The position numbers and the translations under genes were made by a program. A stretch of DNA of 64,000 nucleotides from Nonomuraea typhae. GTDB lineage: Bacteria > Actinomycetota > Actinomycetes > Streptosporangiales > Streptosporangiaceae. The notes beneath the pieces are model-generated. The model was not told the DNA's origin, did no database searches, and saw only the letters and a list, made by a program, of their open reading frames with translations. This document shows, one piece after another, positions 25,391 to 32,720 of this stretch. The first letter of the stretch is position 1. The number at the start of each line of letters is the position of its first letter. The stretch lies in contig NZ_VRLV01000025.1 of assembly GCF_009760925.1 (NCBI RefSeq), forward strand, positions 1 through 64,000, read 5' to 3'.

Positions 25391-25450
25391 CAAGATCAAC
25401 CCAGATCCTATTCAAATTGATCTTGACTGAAAGTGAAAGGGTGCTAATAC
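25391..25450 (+). promoter_or_regulatory. Promoter with TTGATCTTG operator for the DUF6879/HTH operon
   Basis: A good vegetative-type promoter is visible: -35 TTGACT at 25423-25428, 16-bp spacer, -10 TAATAC at 25445-25450. An inverted repeat (CAAGATCAA at 25391-25399 and TTGATCTTG at 25417-25425) overlaps the -35 box, so a bound repressor would block it. The same 9-mer forms the outer arms of the palindrome at 19815-19848, which suggests one protein controls or binds both places. Confidence 0.65.
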
Positions 25451-25481
25451 TCGCAAGTGGAGAAAGGCCTCATCGGAGGGA

Positions 25482-25859
25482 GTGAGTCCGCTGAACCTGC
25501 GCCTGCTTCGCAAGAGCGACTGCGACATCGGCCGCGAGTGCCCGAGTATCAACGCCACCGATCAGAACACACTCATTGTCCAGGGCTACGTCGTCGGTGT
25601 GAACGACGTAGCCGCCGCCGGCTTCCTCGTTCGACAAGGGTGGACAGCGGTCGATGTACCGTTGTCGCTCGTTCCTGAGCTCCGCGATGTTGCTGGCTGG
25701 CCTCACCTGCATGTCACTGGCCGCGATACCGTCCTGGTCTATGGACCTGAGCTGACCGACGCCGAGGCGTTGGCCGAGCTTTCTATTCCTCCGGGCGAGG
25801 CCGCTGTGGAGCTCCCCGTATCCTCGCTGCCGCTGAAGGAGGCGCTGAACCGTGCTTGA
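25482..25859 (+). CDS. Hypothetical protein at head of DUF6879/HTH operon
   Basis: A 125-residue protein starting at GTG 25482 just after GGAGGG. It has LRLLRKSDCDIGRECPSINATDQNTLIVQGYVVG, then a strand-rich body and an acidic C-terminus. Genes like this commonly precede DUF6879 and DUF5753-HTH genes in actinomycetes, but no activity is known. It overlaps the DUF6879 gene by 8 bp. The SD is very close to the GTG, so the true start is not certain. Confidence 0.65.
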   Translation: MSPLNLRLLRKSDCDIGRECPSINATDQNTLIVQGYVVGVNDVAAAGFLVRQGWTAVDVPLSLVPELRDVAGWPHLHVTGRDTVLVYGPELTDAEALAELSIPPGEAAVELPVSSLPLKEALNRA

Positions 25860-26409
25860 CGGCAAGGAACTTGCCGCCTACATCGATGAGCGTTTCACCA
25901 GCACGCTGTTCCGGTTGGAACAATTGCCGGTGTACGACGTGGCGGCCAACGGCGACGATCTTGCTCGTTACCTGGCGGGTGAGCCTGGCCCTGATATGGG
26001 TCGTAAGGGCCCCTGGCTGGACGTTATCCGTGACGAGGTCTCCCGCGGCCTGAACACCTACCGCGTCCACGTGGTGAAGGGCCCGCTGACCGACTACGAG
26101 CGGTTCGAGTTCGAGTGGGGTTTCGCCCTCAACGCAGAAGCTGGCGAACACATCCGTATCCTCGACCTGACCGAGGTTGCCCGCCCGGCCCAGCTGATCG
26201 ATGAGGACTTTTGGCTGATAGGGGAGGATCACGGCGTCCGCATGTACTACAACGACGTCGGGAACTTCGTCGGTGCCAACCCCGTGGTGGACCGCGAAAC
26301 CATCAGGGCTTACAGAGCCGCTCGGACGGCAGCCTGGAACACGGGCGTCCCGTTCGCCCGATACTGGCGCGACCATCCTCACTATTGGCGGGAGCGCCCA
26401 GCAGCATGA
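25852..26409 (+). CDS. DUF6879-family protein
   Basis: A 185-residue protein matching the DUF6879 pattern: FRLEQLPVYDVAANGDDLARYLAG, then GPWLDVIRDEVSRGLNTYRVHVVKGPLTDYERFEFEWGFALNAEAGEHIRILDL, then DFWLIGEDHGVRMYYNDVGNFVGA. The family always seems to pair with an Xre-type HTH regulator, as here, where the HTH gene starts on its stop codon. It may act with that regulator in a signalling or toxin-like module. The reaction is unknown. Confidence 0.8.
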   Translation: MLDGKELAAYIDERFTSTLFRLEQLPVYDVAANGDDLARYLAGEPGPDMGRKGPWLDVIRDEVSRGLNTYRVHVVKGPLTDYERFEFEWGFALNAEAGEHIRILDLTEVARPAQLIDEDFWLIGEDHGVRMYYNDVGNFVGANPVVDRETIRAYRAARTAAWNTGVPFARYWRDHPHYWRERPAA

Positions 26410-27224
26410 CCTCGCCCATGTCATTGCCGGATGCCTTGCGGAATCTTCGCCAGGCATCCGGCCTATCCCAGACCGCCGCGGCGGAACGGTCCGGGGTCAA
26501 CCAGACGAAAATCTCCCGTGCTGAGACAGGCCGGGGGCTCGTCGACAAGGACGAGGTCGCGGCTCTCTGCCGCGTCTATAACGCCTCACCCGGCACTCGC
26601 CGCCAGCTGATCGCTATGACCGAGGCACTTGCCGCCAGCCGTACCCCGCGGCGGATGGTGCTGCAACGTGGTGGCTGGGCGATGCAGGAACGTATCGGCA
26701 AGCTGGAGAACGCCGCCAAGACGATCCGAAACTTCGCGCCCTCTGCGATCCACGGCCTTCTCCAGATCCCCGCCTACATCGAGGCCCTTTTTGGAGCTTC
26801 GCTAAGTCCTGAAAACCTCACGCGCACCGTCCAGGCACGCCTCAACCGACAGCGCGTTCTGGAAAGTGACCGGGAGTTCCACCTCGTGATGGGCGAGGGA
26901 GCCCTGCGCTGGTGCATGGGTAGCGCCGCCATCATGGTCGACCAACTTGAGCACCTAATCCATCAATCCGAGCGACCGAACGTTCACGTCGGGATCATCA
27001 CCTGGACTACACCCACAACCATCCCTGGCCTGCATCCCTTCACCCTCTACGACGACCAGGCCGCCCTGGTGGCCACACAGAACGCCACAGCGGTTATCAC
27101 TGACCCTCGCGACATCGCCGACTATCGAGGCTATTGGGACGAGCTTCAGCCCTTCGTCTCGTGGGATGACGAGGCCCGCGACGCGGTCCACCACGCAGCT
27201 GAGGACTACCGAAGGATCATGTGA
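26406..27224 (+). CDS. Xre-type HTH regulator with DUF5753 domain
   Basis: A 272-residue regulator. The HTH is LRNLRQASGLSQTAAAERSGVNQTKISRAETGRGL (residues about 9-45). The rest is a DUF5753-type region (IRNFAPSAIHGLLQIPAYIEALF, RTVQARLNRQRVLESDREFHLVMGEGALRW, VHVGIITWTT). Proteins of this kind bind a small partner (often DUF397 or DUF6879) and regulate development or antibiotic genes in actinomycetes. The ATG overlaps the DUF6879 stop. It is a natural candidate to bind the TTGATCTTG repeat upstream of the operon. Confidence 0.85.
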   Translation: MTSPMSLPDALRNLRQASGLSQTAAAERSGVNQTKISRAETGRGLVDKDEVAALCRVYNASPGTRRQLIAMTEALAASRTPRRMVLQRGGWAMQERIGKLENAAKTIRNFAPSAIHGLLQIPAYIEALFGASLSPENLTRTVQARLNRQRVLESDREFHLVMGEGALRWCMGSAAIMVDQLEHLIHQSERPNVHVGIITWTTPTTIPGLHPFTLYDDQAALVATQNATAVITDPRDIADYRGYWDELQPFVSWDDEARDAVHHAAEDYRRIM

Positions 27225-27370
27225 ACGGAGCATGCCCGTGCATACTCGTTCGACCTCCAAACTATTCATTGTGATCATGAATAAGTGCTGGCGATGAGGT
27301 CCTGCAACGATCAAAGATCGTCGACGCTTGCAATCTGCGAGATCGCGTCAACCTGGATCTGCTGTGGTTC

Positions 27371-27418
27371 GCAACGGAACGGGACCACGGCCAATGGGTG
27401 GTCCCGTATCTCCGTTGC
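27371..27418. terminator. Bidirectional terminator hairpin between convergent genes
   Basis: A long hairpin: GCAACGGA plus ACGGGACCAC at 27371-27388 pairs with GTGGTCCCGT at 27398-27407 and TCCGTTGC at 27411-27418, with a three-base bulge. It lies between the HTH gene ending at 27224 and the minus-strand GntR gene ending at 27438, so it can stop transcription from both sides. Confidence 0.75.
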
Positions 27419-27437
27419 ACCACAGTTCGAGGTGGAG

Positions 27438-28217
27438 TTAGTCCGGGATCTCGAAGGTGTAGGACCAGGCGAAGCGGCTGGAGGCGTGAACGCCTCTGGC
27501 GTACTCGATTGGGCGACCTTCTGCCGTACGGGTGACCCGGTGAAGCTCGACCACCGGCTCGCCAGCGGGAAGGTCAAGTTTCAGGGCTTCGTCGATCGTG
27601 GGCATGCGGGCGAACAGGTCTTCTGTGATCTCGTGAGGCGGGAGGCCCTGGTCGGTGAGCACTTGGAAACCCCCGGAACGGCCGGCAATGCCGGGGCGCG
27701 GATCGGTCAGCGGCGTGCCCTCAACATCGGCTTGACGGTAGTACGACGTGATGCTGTGAGTCGGAGCGCCGTCCCTGAATACCACCCGGTCGCGCTCGTA
27801 CACAAGATCGCCGACCTCAATTTGCAGAGTTGCTGCGGTGCGCTCATCGGCCTCGACCAGGGCAACATCCTGTGTCTGGCTTCCCTGCTGCATGACGGTG
27901 GGGCTGTCGACGCGATCGTCGGGATGTGCCTCCACGGTCGTTGTCTGCCAGCGGTGGCGGGCGTAGCGGTCGGGGCCGAGCCGCCGTACGGGGTTGGCCT
28001 GGCGAACGTAGGCGCCGGAACCGTGGATGGCGATCACCAGGCCCTCGGCCTTCAGCGCGGCCAGAGCCTTCAGAACGGGGCTCTGAGTAACCCCGTACCG
28101 CTCGGCGAGGACGCGGACGGCCGGCAGTTTGAAACCGGGCGGAAGCTGGCCGGACTGAATCTCGGCTCGCAGGTCGTCGGCAATCCGCCGGGAGGGCGGG
28201 GTCTGGCTTTGCTTCAT
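27438..28217 (-). CDS. GntR-family repressor (KorSA/TraR-like)
   Basis: A 259-residue regulator. The N-terminal winged helix is SRRIADDLRAEIQSGQLPPGFKLPAVRVLAERYGVTQSPVLKALAALKAEGLV; the C-terminus is a UTRA-type effector domain (TAATLQIEVGDLVYERDRVVFRDGAPTHSITSYYR, then LDLPAGEPVVELHRVTRTAEGRPIEYA). ATG 28217 has GGTGGATCC upstream. Streptomyces conjugative plasmids use GntR/HutC repressors of this form to keep transfer genes off. TGCTGTACAGCA sites flank a divergent promoter upstream, so autoregulation plus control of the plus-strand operon is likely. Confidence 0.85.
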   Translation of the reverse strand: MKQSQTPPSRRIADDLRAEIQSGQLPPGFKLPAVRVLAERYGVTQSPVLKALAALKAEGLVIAIHGSGAYVRQANPVRRLGPDRYARHRWQTTTVEAHPDDRVDSPTVMQQGSQTQDVALVEADERTAATLQIEVGDLVYERDRVVFRDGAPTHSITSYYRQADVEGTPLTDPRPGIAGRSGGFQVLTDQGLPPHEITEDLFARMPTIDEALKLDLPAGEPVVELHRVTRTAEGRPIEYARGVHASSRFAWSYTFEIPD

Positions 28218-28236
28218 GGATCCACCATACGCCATT

Positions 28237-28314
28237 TGCTGTACAGCACTTCCTTGACGGTGCTCCGAGCGCCGTCTACGGTGAGAAGTGCCATACAGCA
28301 TCTGCTGTTTAGCA
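28237..28314 (+). promoter_or_regulatory. Divergent promoter with GntR-type operators
   Basis: A plus-strand promoter reads TTGACG (28254-28259), 17 bp, TACGGT (28277-28282). A perfect 12-bp palindrome TGCTGTACAGCA lies at 28237-28248, and a related site TGCTGTTTAGCA at 28303-28314, with an extra half-site ACAGCA at 28295-28300. Repressor bound on both sides would close the promoter of the bldC-like operon and that of the GntR gene itself. Confidence 0.7.
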
Positions 28315-28350
28315 CATCACTGCAAGTGTCGAATGTCCGAATCACAAAGA

Positions 28351-28380
28351 ACGGCCTCGGTGCTGCAACACCGAGGCCGT
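28351..28380 (+). terminator. Leader hairpin before the bldC-like gene
   Basis: Perfect 12-bp arms (28351-28362 and 28369-28380, ACGGCCTCGGTG against its complement) with a 6-base loop stand in the presumed leader, 34 bp before the start codon. No T-run follows. It may be an attenuator or an mRNA-stabilising fold, similar in place to the hairpin before parA. Confidence 0.6.
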
Positions 28381-28414
28381 GAACGAGTCGCCTACCTGGA
28401 AGGACACACGACTC

Positions 28415-28720
28415 ATGTCCATCATGGACGAACTGGCCGCCTCCGGCGACCGGCTGCTGACCACTGCGGAGGTCGCCGGGGTCTACCGCGTCACGCCGGC
28501 CACGATCAACCGCTGGGCGCGGGAGGAACGGCTGAAGGCCGTCCCCACGCCCGGTGGTCACCTGCGCCGCTTCCGTGAGCGCGACATTCGTGCCCTACTT
28601 GCCGAAGACGCGCTGAGCGAGATCACCACTGGGTCGGTGTCCGAGGCCGCTCTCACCCTGTTTCCTGAGGGTCTGTCGAGTGACCAGCAAGCCGCCTCCG
28701 ACAAGGCGATGGTCGTATGA
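28415..28720 (+). CDS. BldC/MerR-like DNA-binding regulator
   Basis: A 101-residue protein with the BldC-type winged HTH: RLLTTAEVAGVYRVTPATINRWAREERLKAVPTPGGHLRRFRERDIRALLAE. BldC is a developmental regulator of actinomycetes; this copy has a 35-residue C-terminal extension and is part of a mobile element, so it may instead control element genes. ATG 28415 follows GGAAGGA. It is the first gene after the GntR-controlled promoter, and its stop overlaps the SsgA-like gene. Confidence 0.8.
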   Translation: MSIMDELAASGDRLLTTAEVAGVYRVTPATINRWAREERLKAVPTPGGHLRRFRERDIRALLAEDALSEITTGSVSEAALTLFPEGLSSDQQAASDKAMVV

Positions 28721-29124
28721 AGACCATCACTCGTGGGTTGGTCCTGTGGACCGAAGACCAGCAGCGACTCAGGGCGATCATCGCCTACCAACCGACGGAC
28801 CCGTACGCGGTCCGTTTGGCCTTCGTCGAGGGCGGCCCGAACCGGGAGACCGTGGTCTACCGGTTTGCGCGGGACTTGCTCGCTGAGGGCCTGGACCAGG
28901 CGGCCGGTGAGTGCGATGTGCTGGTCGCGCCTCACGTGGTGCCGGGCTGGCAGGTGATCACGCTGCGTCCGGGTCCTGACGCGCGGATGACCGTGTACAC
29001 CGAGACCGGCCCGGTCGAGGAGTTCGTCACCGACATCTACCGGCTCATCCCGATGGGGCGCGAGCGTGAGCTGGTCGATGTCGACCAGGCGCTTGCGACG
29101 ATTCTCCGGGGGGTGGCGCTGTGA
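28717..29124 (+). CDS. SsgA-like protein (sporulation septation regulator family)
   Basis: A 135-residue SsgA-like protein. The family pattern is clear: DPYAVRLAFVEGGPNRETVVYRFARDLLAEGLDQAAGECDVLVAPH, then VITLRPGPDARMTVYTETGPVEEFVTDIYRLIPMGRE. SsgA-like proteins steer septum placement and wall synthesis in sporulating actinomycetes and occur only there. Carriage by a conjugative element suggests the element influences host cell division or spore formation. ATGA overlaps on both sides couple it with the BldC-like and downstream genes. Confidence 0.85.
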   Translation: MKTITRGLVLWTEDQQRLRAIIAYQPTDPYAVRLAFVEGGPNRETVVYRFARDLLAEGLDQAAGECDVLVAPHVVPGWQVITLRPGPDARMTVYTETGPVEEFVTDIYRLIPMGRERELVDVDQALATILRGVAL

Positions 29125-29414
29125 CCGCCGTCGTCACCTCCGCGATCAGAAGGCTCGGGCTGAACCGGGACGAGGTCGTGCTGCTCGTGGCCCAGTACGC
29201 CGAGCTCGTGGCCGCGGCGCGGGCGAGCGTGGCCGCCGAGGACAGGGGAGAGCCCAATCCGCTGGTGCACGTCAGGCACGCGCTGGCCGGCCACGGCCAG
29301 TTGCCGCCGGACGGCATGGCGCCGCTCACGCTGCTGGCTCACCCGGAGGTTCCGGTCCTGGCCGCCTGCCTGTGCGCGGATGGGTGCCCTGGCTGCGAGT
29401 GGACGGGGAGATGA
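29121..29414 (+). CDS. Small hypothetical protein in the SsgA operon
   Basis: A 97-residue protein, coupled at both ends by stop-start overlaps. It has a helical N-terminus (NRDEVVLLVAQYAELVAAARASVAAED) and a Cys-containing end (AACLCADGCPGCEWTG) that could bind a metal. I do not recognise a family. Confidence 0.65.
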   Translation: MTAVVTSAIRRLGLNRDEVVLLVAQYAELVAAARASVAAEDRGEPNPLVHVRHALAGHGQLPPDGMAPLTLLAHPEVPVLAACLCADGCPGCEWTGR

Positions 29415-29851
29415 CGCTCATCGCCGCCGCCCCCGCGGCCGACTCCTTGCAGGCCGACCTCCTGCAGGCCGACGTCCAGCGTGGCTTCACCGGCACGCCG
29501 GACCAGGTGGGAGAGGCCCGCGCGTGGGTGCTGGGCCTGCTGCAGGGATGCGACCGGCGCGATGACGTGGCGCTGGCCTTCACCGAGCTCGGCGCCAACG
29601 CGGTCCTTCACAGCGCCTCCGGCCGGGACGGCGGCATGTTCACGGTACGGCTGGCGCTGAGCTCGACCGAGGTGGAGCTCAGCGTGGTCGACCAGGGCCC
29701 GCTCAGCGTCCCGGCGCAGCGCGAAGCGGATGAGTCCGGCCGCGGCCTGAGCATCGTGCACCAACTGGCCGACGAGTACCGGGAGGAGATCGCCGCCACG
29801 GGCCGCACCGCCACGTGCCGGTTCGTGATCACGAGCGGAGAAACGGCATGA
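29411..29851 (+). CDS. HATPase-type ATP-binding protein (RsbW/anti-sigma kinase-like)
   Basis: A 146-residue GHKL ATPase of the stand-alone kind abundant in actinomycetes. The N box is ALAFTELGANAVLHSASGRDGG, the G1 box is VVDQGPLS with the Asp of DxG, and the G2 region is ESGRGLSIVHQLADEYREE, ending CRFVITSGE. Relatives bind and phosphorylate anti-sigma antagonists. The GTGs and ATGs overlap with the genes on both sides. In this operon it may link the element's regulators to the host stress or sporulation response. Confidence 0.8.
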   Translation: MTLIAAAPAADSLQADLLQADVQRGFTGTPDQVGEARAWVLGLLQGCDRRDDVALAFTELGANAVLHSASGRDGGMFTVRLALSSTEVELSVVDQGPLSVPAQREADESGRGLSIVHQLADEYREEIAATGRTATCRFVITSGETA

Positions 29852-31056
29852 GCAGCGCCGATGCCGCCCCGGCGAAGGGGACGAGTGACACCCACGGCCT
29901 GGGCGTCTGGGTGGCGATCCTGGTCGCCGGCGCCCTGTCCAGCCTGTTCTTCAACATCCGTGACGCCTTCCTGACCGCCGGGAAGGGGGCAAGGGTCGCG
30001 GCTGCAGCCGCCGAGCGGGCCGGCGCGAGCCAGGAGCACATCGACCAGCTCCTGAAGGCCGGCCCGAGGTTCTGGGACTTGGCGGTCCCGCTGATGGTCG
30101 CCGTGGTCCCGATCCTGTTCGCCGCGCTGTTGTCGCACACCTTCGGCGACCCGGTGGCAGGGCCCAAGGCCAAGAAGCTGGTCGTCGCGATCTTCATCGC
30201 CGCGATGCTGATGTCGCTCAAGGCGCACCTTGAGGTCATCACCCCGTCCGCGGGGCCGGTGGCCGCGCTGGGCATCTGGTTGATCGCCGACACGTCGGCG
30301 CTGATCGCCCTCAACATGATCACCAAGACCATCGCCCAGCGCCGCCGGGATGCGACCATCGCCGCCCTGTCGTCGGACATCGAGCGCCAGCGCGCGGCGA
30401 TGGAAGCGGACATGATCGCCCGCCTGCAGGCGGACATGGCCGAGCGGCGATCGGACATGGCATCGGCCATGCGCTCGGACATCGAGTCGGCCATCGCATC
30501 GGACATGGCCGCTCTCCGCTCGGACATGGAGTTGGCCGTGCGCTCGGACATCGCCGCCCTGCGCGCGGACATGGAGGCGGAGCTCCAATCGGACATGGAG
30601 GACCGGCAGAGGGACTTGGACCTCCAGGCGGCCCGCCGCGAGCAAGCGCTCGAGGAAGCGTTCGGGCGTCGCCAAGCCGAACTGGAGGAGCAGTTCCAGC
30701 GCCGCCGTACCGCCGTTCAGGAAGAGCTGCAGATCCTGAGGCAGGCCGCGAGCCGGCCCCGCCTCAACGGCGGCGGTCCGGGCCGCGCCCACCTGGAGAT
30801 CGAGGCCGGTGCGGGCGCGGGAAGCGGCTCTGACCTGGGGCCGCCGACCGCGGAGGAGAAGCGGCTCGCCGCGATCGCGCTGCTGAAGGTCGACCCGAGC
30901 CTGAGCGGCGCCGAGATCGCCCGGCTGCTGTCGGAGAAGTGGCGGGACCGGCTGGAGAGCCCGCTCGCGGCCAAGACGGGGCAGCGGCTCAGGGCCGCCG
31001 CCGAGGAGGCGCTGAGCGACGAGGGCGAGCGCTCCCTGGCAGGTGCCGATGCCTAG
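29848..31056 (+). CDS. Membrane protein with long coiled coil and C-terminal winged helix, Spd-like
   Basis: A 402-residue protein coupled to the HATPase gene (ATGA). Four hydrophobic helices occupy residues about 15-165 (WVAILVAGALSSLFF, LAVPLMVAVVPILFAALL, LVVAIFIAAMLMSLKA, GPVAALGIWLIADTSALIALNMI), as in Spd/DUF2637-type plasmid spread proteins. From about 170 to 300 a coiled coil repeats SDM/SDI every 7-8 residues. A C-terminal winged helix (LAAIALLKVDPSLSGAEIARLLSEKWRDRL) ends the chain. Spread proteins help plasmid move along hyphae. The coil region carries a DNA repeat array described separately. Confidence 0.75.
   Translation: MSSADAAPAKGTSDTHGLGVWVAILVAGALSSLFFNIRDAFLTAGKGARVAAAAAERAGASQEHIDQLLKAGPRFWDLAVPLMVAVVPILFAALLSHTFGDPVAGPKAKKLVVAIFIAAMLMSLKAHLEVITPSAGPVAALGIWLIADTSALIALNMITKTIAQRRRDATIAALSSDIERQRAAMEADMIARLQADMAERRSDMASAMRSDIESAIASDMAALRSDMELAVRSDIAALRADMEAELQSDMEDRQRDLDLQAARREQALEEAFGRRQAELEEQFQRRRTAVQEELQILRQAASRPRLNGGGPGRAHLEIEAGAGAGSGSDLGPPTAEEKRLAAIALLKVDPSLSGAEIARLLSEKWRDRLESPLAAKTGQRLRAAAEEALSDEGERSLAGADA
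30374..30596 (+). repeat. Ten CGGACAT repeats inside the coiled-coil gene
   Basis: CGGACAT occurs at 30374, 30407, 30431, 30452, 30476, 30500, 30521, 30545, 30566 and 30590, spaced 21 or 24 bp (33 once). They encode Ser/Ala-Asp-Met/Ile at heptad-like positions, always with the same TCG or GCG, GAC and AT start of the third codon. The complement of the same core, TGTCCG, fills a second array at 31719-31945 in the opposite orientation. This is a candidate recognition array for the TraB-like translocase encoded at 33767. Confidence 0.75.
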
Positions 31057-31067
31057 CCCCGGCCGAC

Positions 31068-31170
31068 CCGCACATGGGTGCGCGCCCGCCGATTCCGCCG
31101 GAATCTGCGGCCCGCGCGCCAGGCATGTGCACCGCACACCCCCTCGCACACCCGCCCGCACACGCACCGC
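31068..31170 (+). repeat. CGCACA repeat cluster 1 (31057-31270 gap)
   Basis: The 214-bp gap after the coiled-coil gene has CCGCACA or close variants at 31068, 31132, 31144 and 31155, plus the reversed form near 31125. It also holds GATTCC-GCC-GGAATC at 31091-31105. The cluster is the first of three such CGCACA-rich intergenic regions. Confidence 0.6.
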
Positions 31171-31270
31171 GCACCGCCGAAGGCCCTGATGGTGAGTCTC
31201 CCCTGCCAGCGCAGGCGCGGCCCTGGCAGGGGTCCTGACCAGCAGAACCTCATCGAAAAGGGAGACCCAG

Positions 31271-31516
31271 ATGAAGCATTCGAACCATCCGTCCGGCAGT
31301 GACGATGCGGCGGGGCCGACGGGGCACGGCCAGACCAGCGTCGCCGACCTGGTGCGCGCGCACCTGCCGGCCGTCGGCGTGAGCGGCTCGGGCAAGCGCG
31401 CCGATATCGCCCGCCACGTGTTCACACGCATCGCCGAGCTGGAGGCCGCCGGGGTGCCGTACGAGCTGTTCGTGGGCGACCCCAAGGCCTTCCCGGCCGC
31501 GCCCACGACGGCCTGA
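31271..31516 (+). CDS. Small hypothetical protein
   Basis: An 81-residue protein with GGGAG before its ATG. The core SVADLVRAHLPAVGVSGSGKRADIARHVFTRIAELEAAGVPYELFVGDP looks like a small helical DNA-binding fold, but I do not recognise it. It lies between two repeat regions in the transfer segment. Confidence 0.6.
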   Translation: MKHSNHPSGSDDAAGPTGHGQTSVADLVRAHLPAVGVSGSGKRADIARHVFTRIAELEAAGVPYELFVGDPKAFPAAPTTA

Positions 31517-31718
31517 TCTTCCCGATTCCTTCCGCGATTCCTTCCGATGGAGAGCTTCACGATGGCAACGCTGACCTCATCCAGCCCCGGCTGTGAACGC
31601 GGCCCGTGTGAACGCGCCGTGGAGCTCGTGGATGCCCGAAGGGATTGCGCCGGCGGTGGGGATCGAGCGCTGCGTGTGGCCGCCGACCGCAGGCACCCCG
31701 GCCCGGATGGCGACCCGG

Positions 31719-31945
31719 ATGTCCGCCTGGTGACCGCTCGGCGGAGCGGACAGCACCGGCGGTTGAGCCGCCTCGCTGTCCGGCTGGCTGTCCGACAGGT
31801 GGCCCGCCAGATGTCCGCTTGGCTGTCCGGCTCCACGTCCGCCGGACGCCCGCCCGAAGGCTGGCGGGTGTCCGCCCGACCCCAGTCCGGTGTCCGCCCA
31901 GGCGCCGGTCCGATGTCCGTCCTTCCTGTCCGTTCTGACGTGTCC
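31719..31945 (+). repeat. Ten TGTCCG repeats in non-coding DNA
   Basis: Within the gene-free 31517-32020 region TGTCCG occurs on the plus strand at 31720, 31777, 31788, 31812, 31823, 31869, 31890, 31913, 31927 and 31940, and once reversed at 31747. Direct GATTCCTTCCG repeats lie just before, at about 31525-31545. The core is the reverse complement of CGGACA in the 30374-30596 array. The frame through here is open but has no ribosome site and poor codon use, so the DNA itself is probably the functional part, perhaps a clt-like transfer locus. Confidence 0.75.
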
Positions 31946-32020
31946 GCCCGGCCCCGGTTCCACCCGACGCGGGCGGCACCCATCCATCCCCCGATCAACC
32001 CGACCCAAGGAGACACCGCA

Positions 32021-32323
32021 ATGGAGCATCGGAGATTCCGCATCGTCACTGTCGCGCTGGATGACAAAGAGGAGGTGCGCGAGATCACGGCGATCGTCCG
32101 CAGCGACACCCACAAGGTGATCACGGAGCTGGTCGGCGACGTCGCCGCCGTGCCGCGGGGCAGCGACGGCGCCGAGCTGACGGTCGCGCTGCCCGTGGAG
32201 ACCGCGATCAAGCTGTTTCGCACCTGCGGGCAGATGACCGGCCGGGACCCACACCACGAGCACAGCAGCGCGATCTACGACAGCCTCGGCCACATCTACT
32301 TCGGCCTGATCGAGGTGGAGTAG
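32021..32323 (+). CDS. Hypothetical protein
   Basis: A 100-residue protein with AAGGAG upstream of ATG 32021; the longer open frame from 31547 is rejected. It is strand-rich at the start (RRFRIVTVALDDKEEVREITAIVRSDTHKVITELVGDVAAVP) and ends in an acidic LIEVE. No family is recognised. The position among spread genes suggests a transfer accessory role. Confidence 0.65.
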   Translation: MEHRRFRIVTVALDDKEEVREITAIVRSDTHKVITELVGDVAAVPRGSDGAELTVALPVETAIKLFRTCGQMTGRDPHHEHSSAIYDSLGHIYFGLIEVE

Positions 32324-32358
32324 AGCCGCGATGCGCCGCCTCAGCCAGGCAAACACCA

Positions 32359-32442
32359 CCGCACATGCACGAGGCGCAGCCGCGCACCGGCCGCACATGC
32401 CCGCACATCAACCGACGGTCACCGCACACCGGTACCGCACAC
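32359..32442 (+). repeat. CGCACA repeat cluster 2
   Basis: CCGCACA occurs at 32359, 32391, 32401, 32422 and 32435, five copies in 84 bp of the gap between the genes at 32323 and 32487. The spacing is irregular. It is the second cluster of this kind, again just upstream of a small membrane-protein gene. Confidence 0.65.
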
Positions 32443-32486
32443 CCGTCGCCCACCACCGCACCCGATCCGGAAGGGGGACCACGCGG

Positions 32487-32720
32487 ATGAGAACACCTCA
32501 GTTCCTGCCCCTGCTGGCGGCAGCCGCCGCTGCCGGTTTCGCCGGCTGGGTGGTCTTGCTGACCACCACCGAGGGACCGGCAACCGCCATCGCCGCGGTG
32601 GCCCTGCTCTGCGCGGCCACCGTCAAAGGGCACTCCTGGTGGTCGAGCCGCCACAACGACCGGCCGGTCGCCAGCCGGGTCGACGCCGGGCTGACGAGCG
32701 AGGAGGGGTGGTGGCGATGA
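32487..32720 (+). CDS. Small two-helix membrane protein
   Basis: A 77-residue protein starting at ATG 32487 after AAGGGGG. Two hydrophobic helices (FLPLLAAAAAAGFAGWVVLL and ATAIAAVALLCAATV) are followed by a basic tail with WWSSRHNDR. It resembles small plasmid spread or transfer membrane proteins only in form. Its stop overlaps the next gene (ATGA). Confidence 0.65.
   Translation: MRTPQFLPLLAAAAAAGFAGWVVLLTTTEGPATAIAAVALLCAATVKGHSWWSSRHNDRPVASRVDAGLTSEEGWWR

Noticed and set aside
31547..32020. Long open frame upstream of the 32021 gene
   Set aside because: It crosses the TGTCCG array, has no ribosome site and odd composition; the AAGGAG before 32021 marks the real start.
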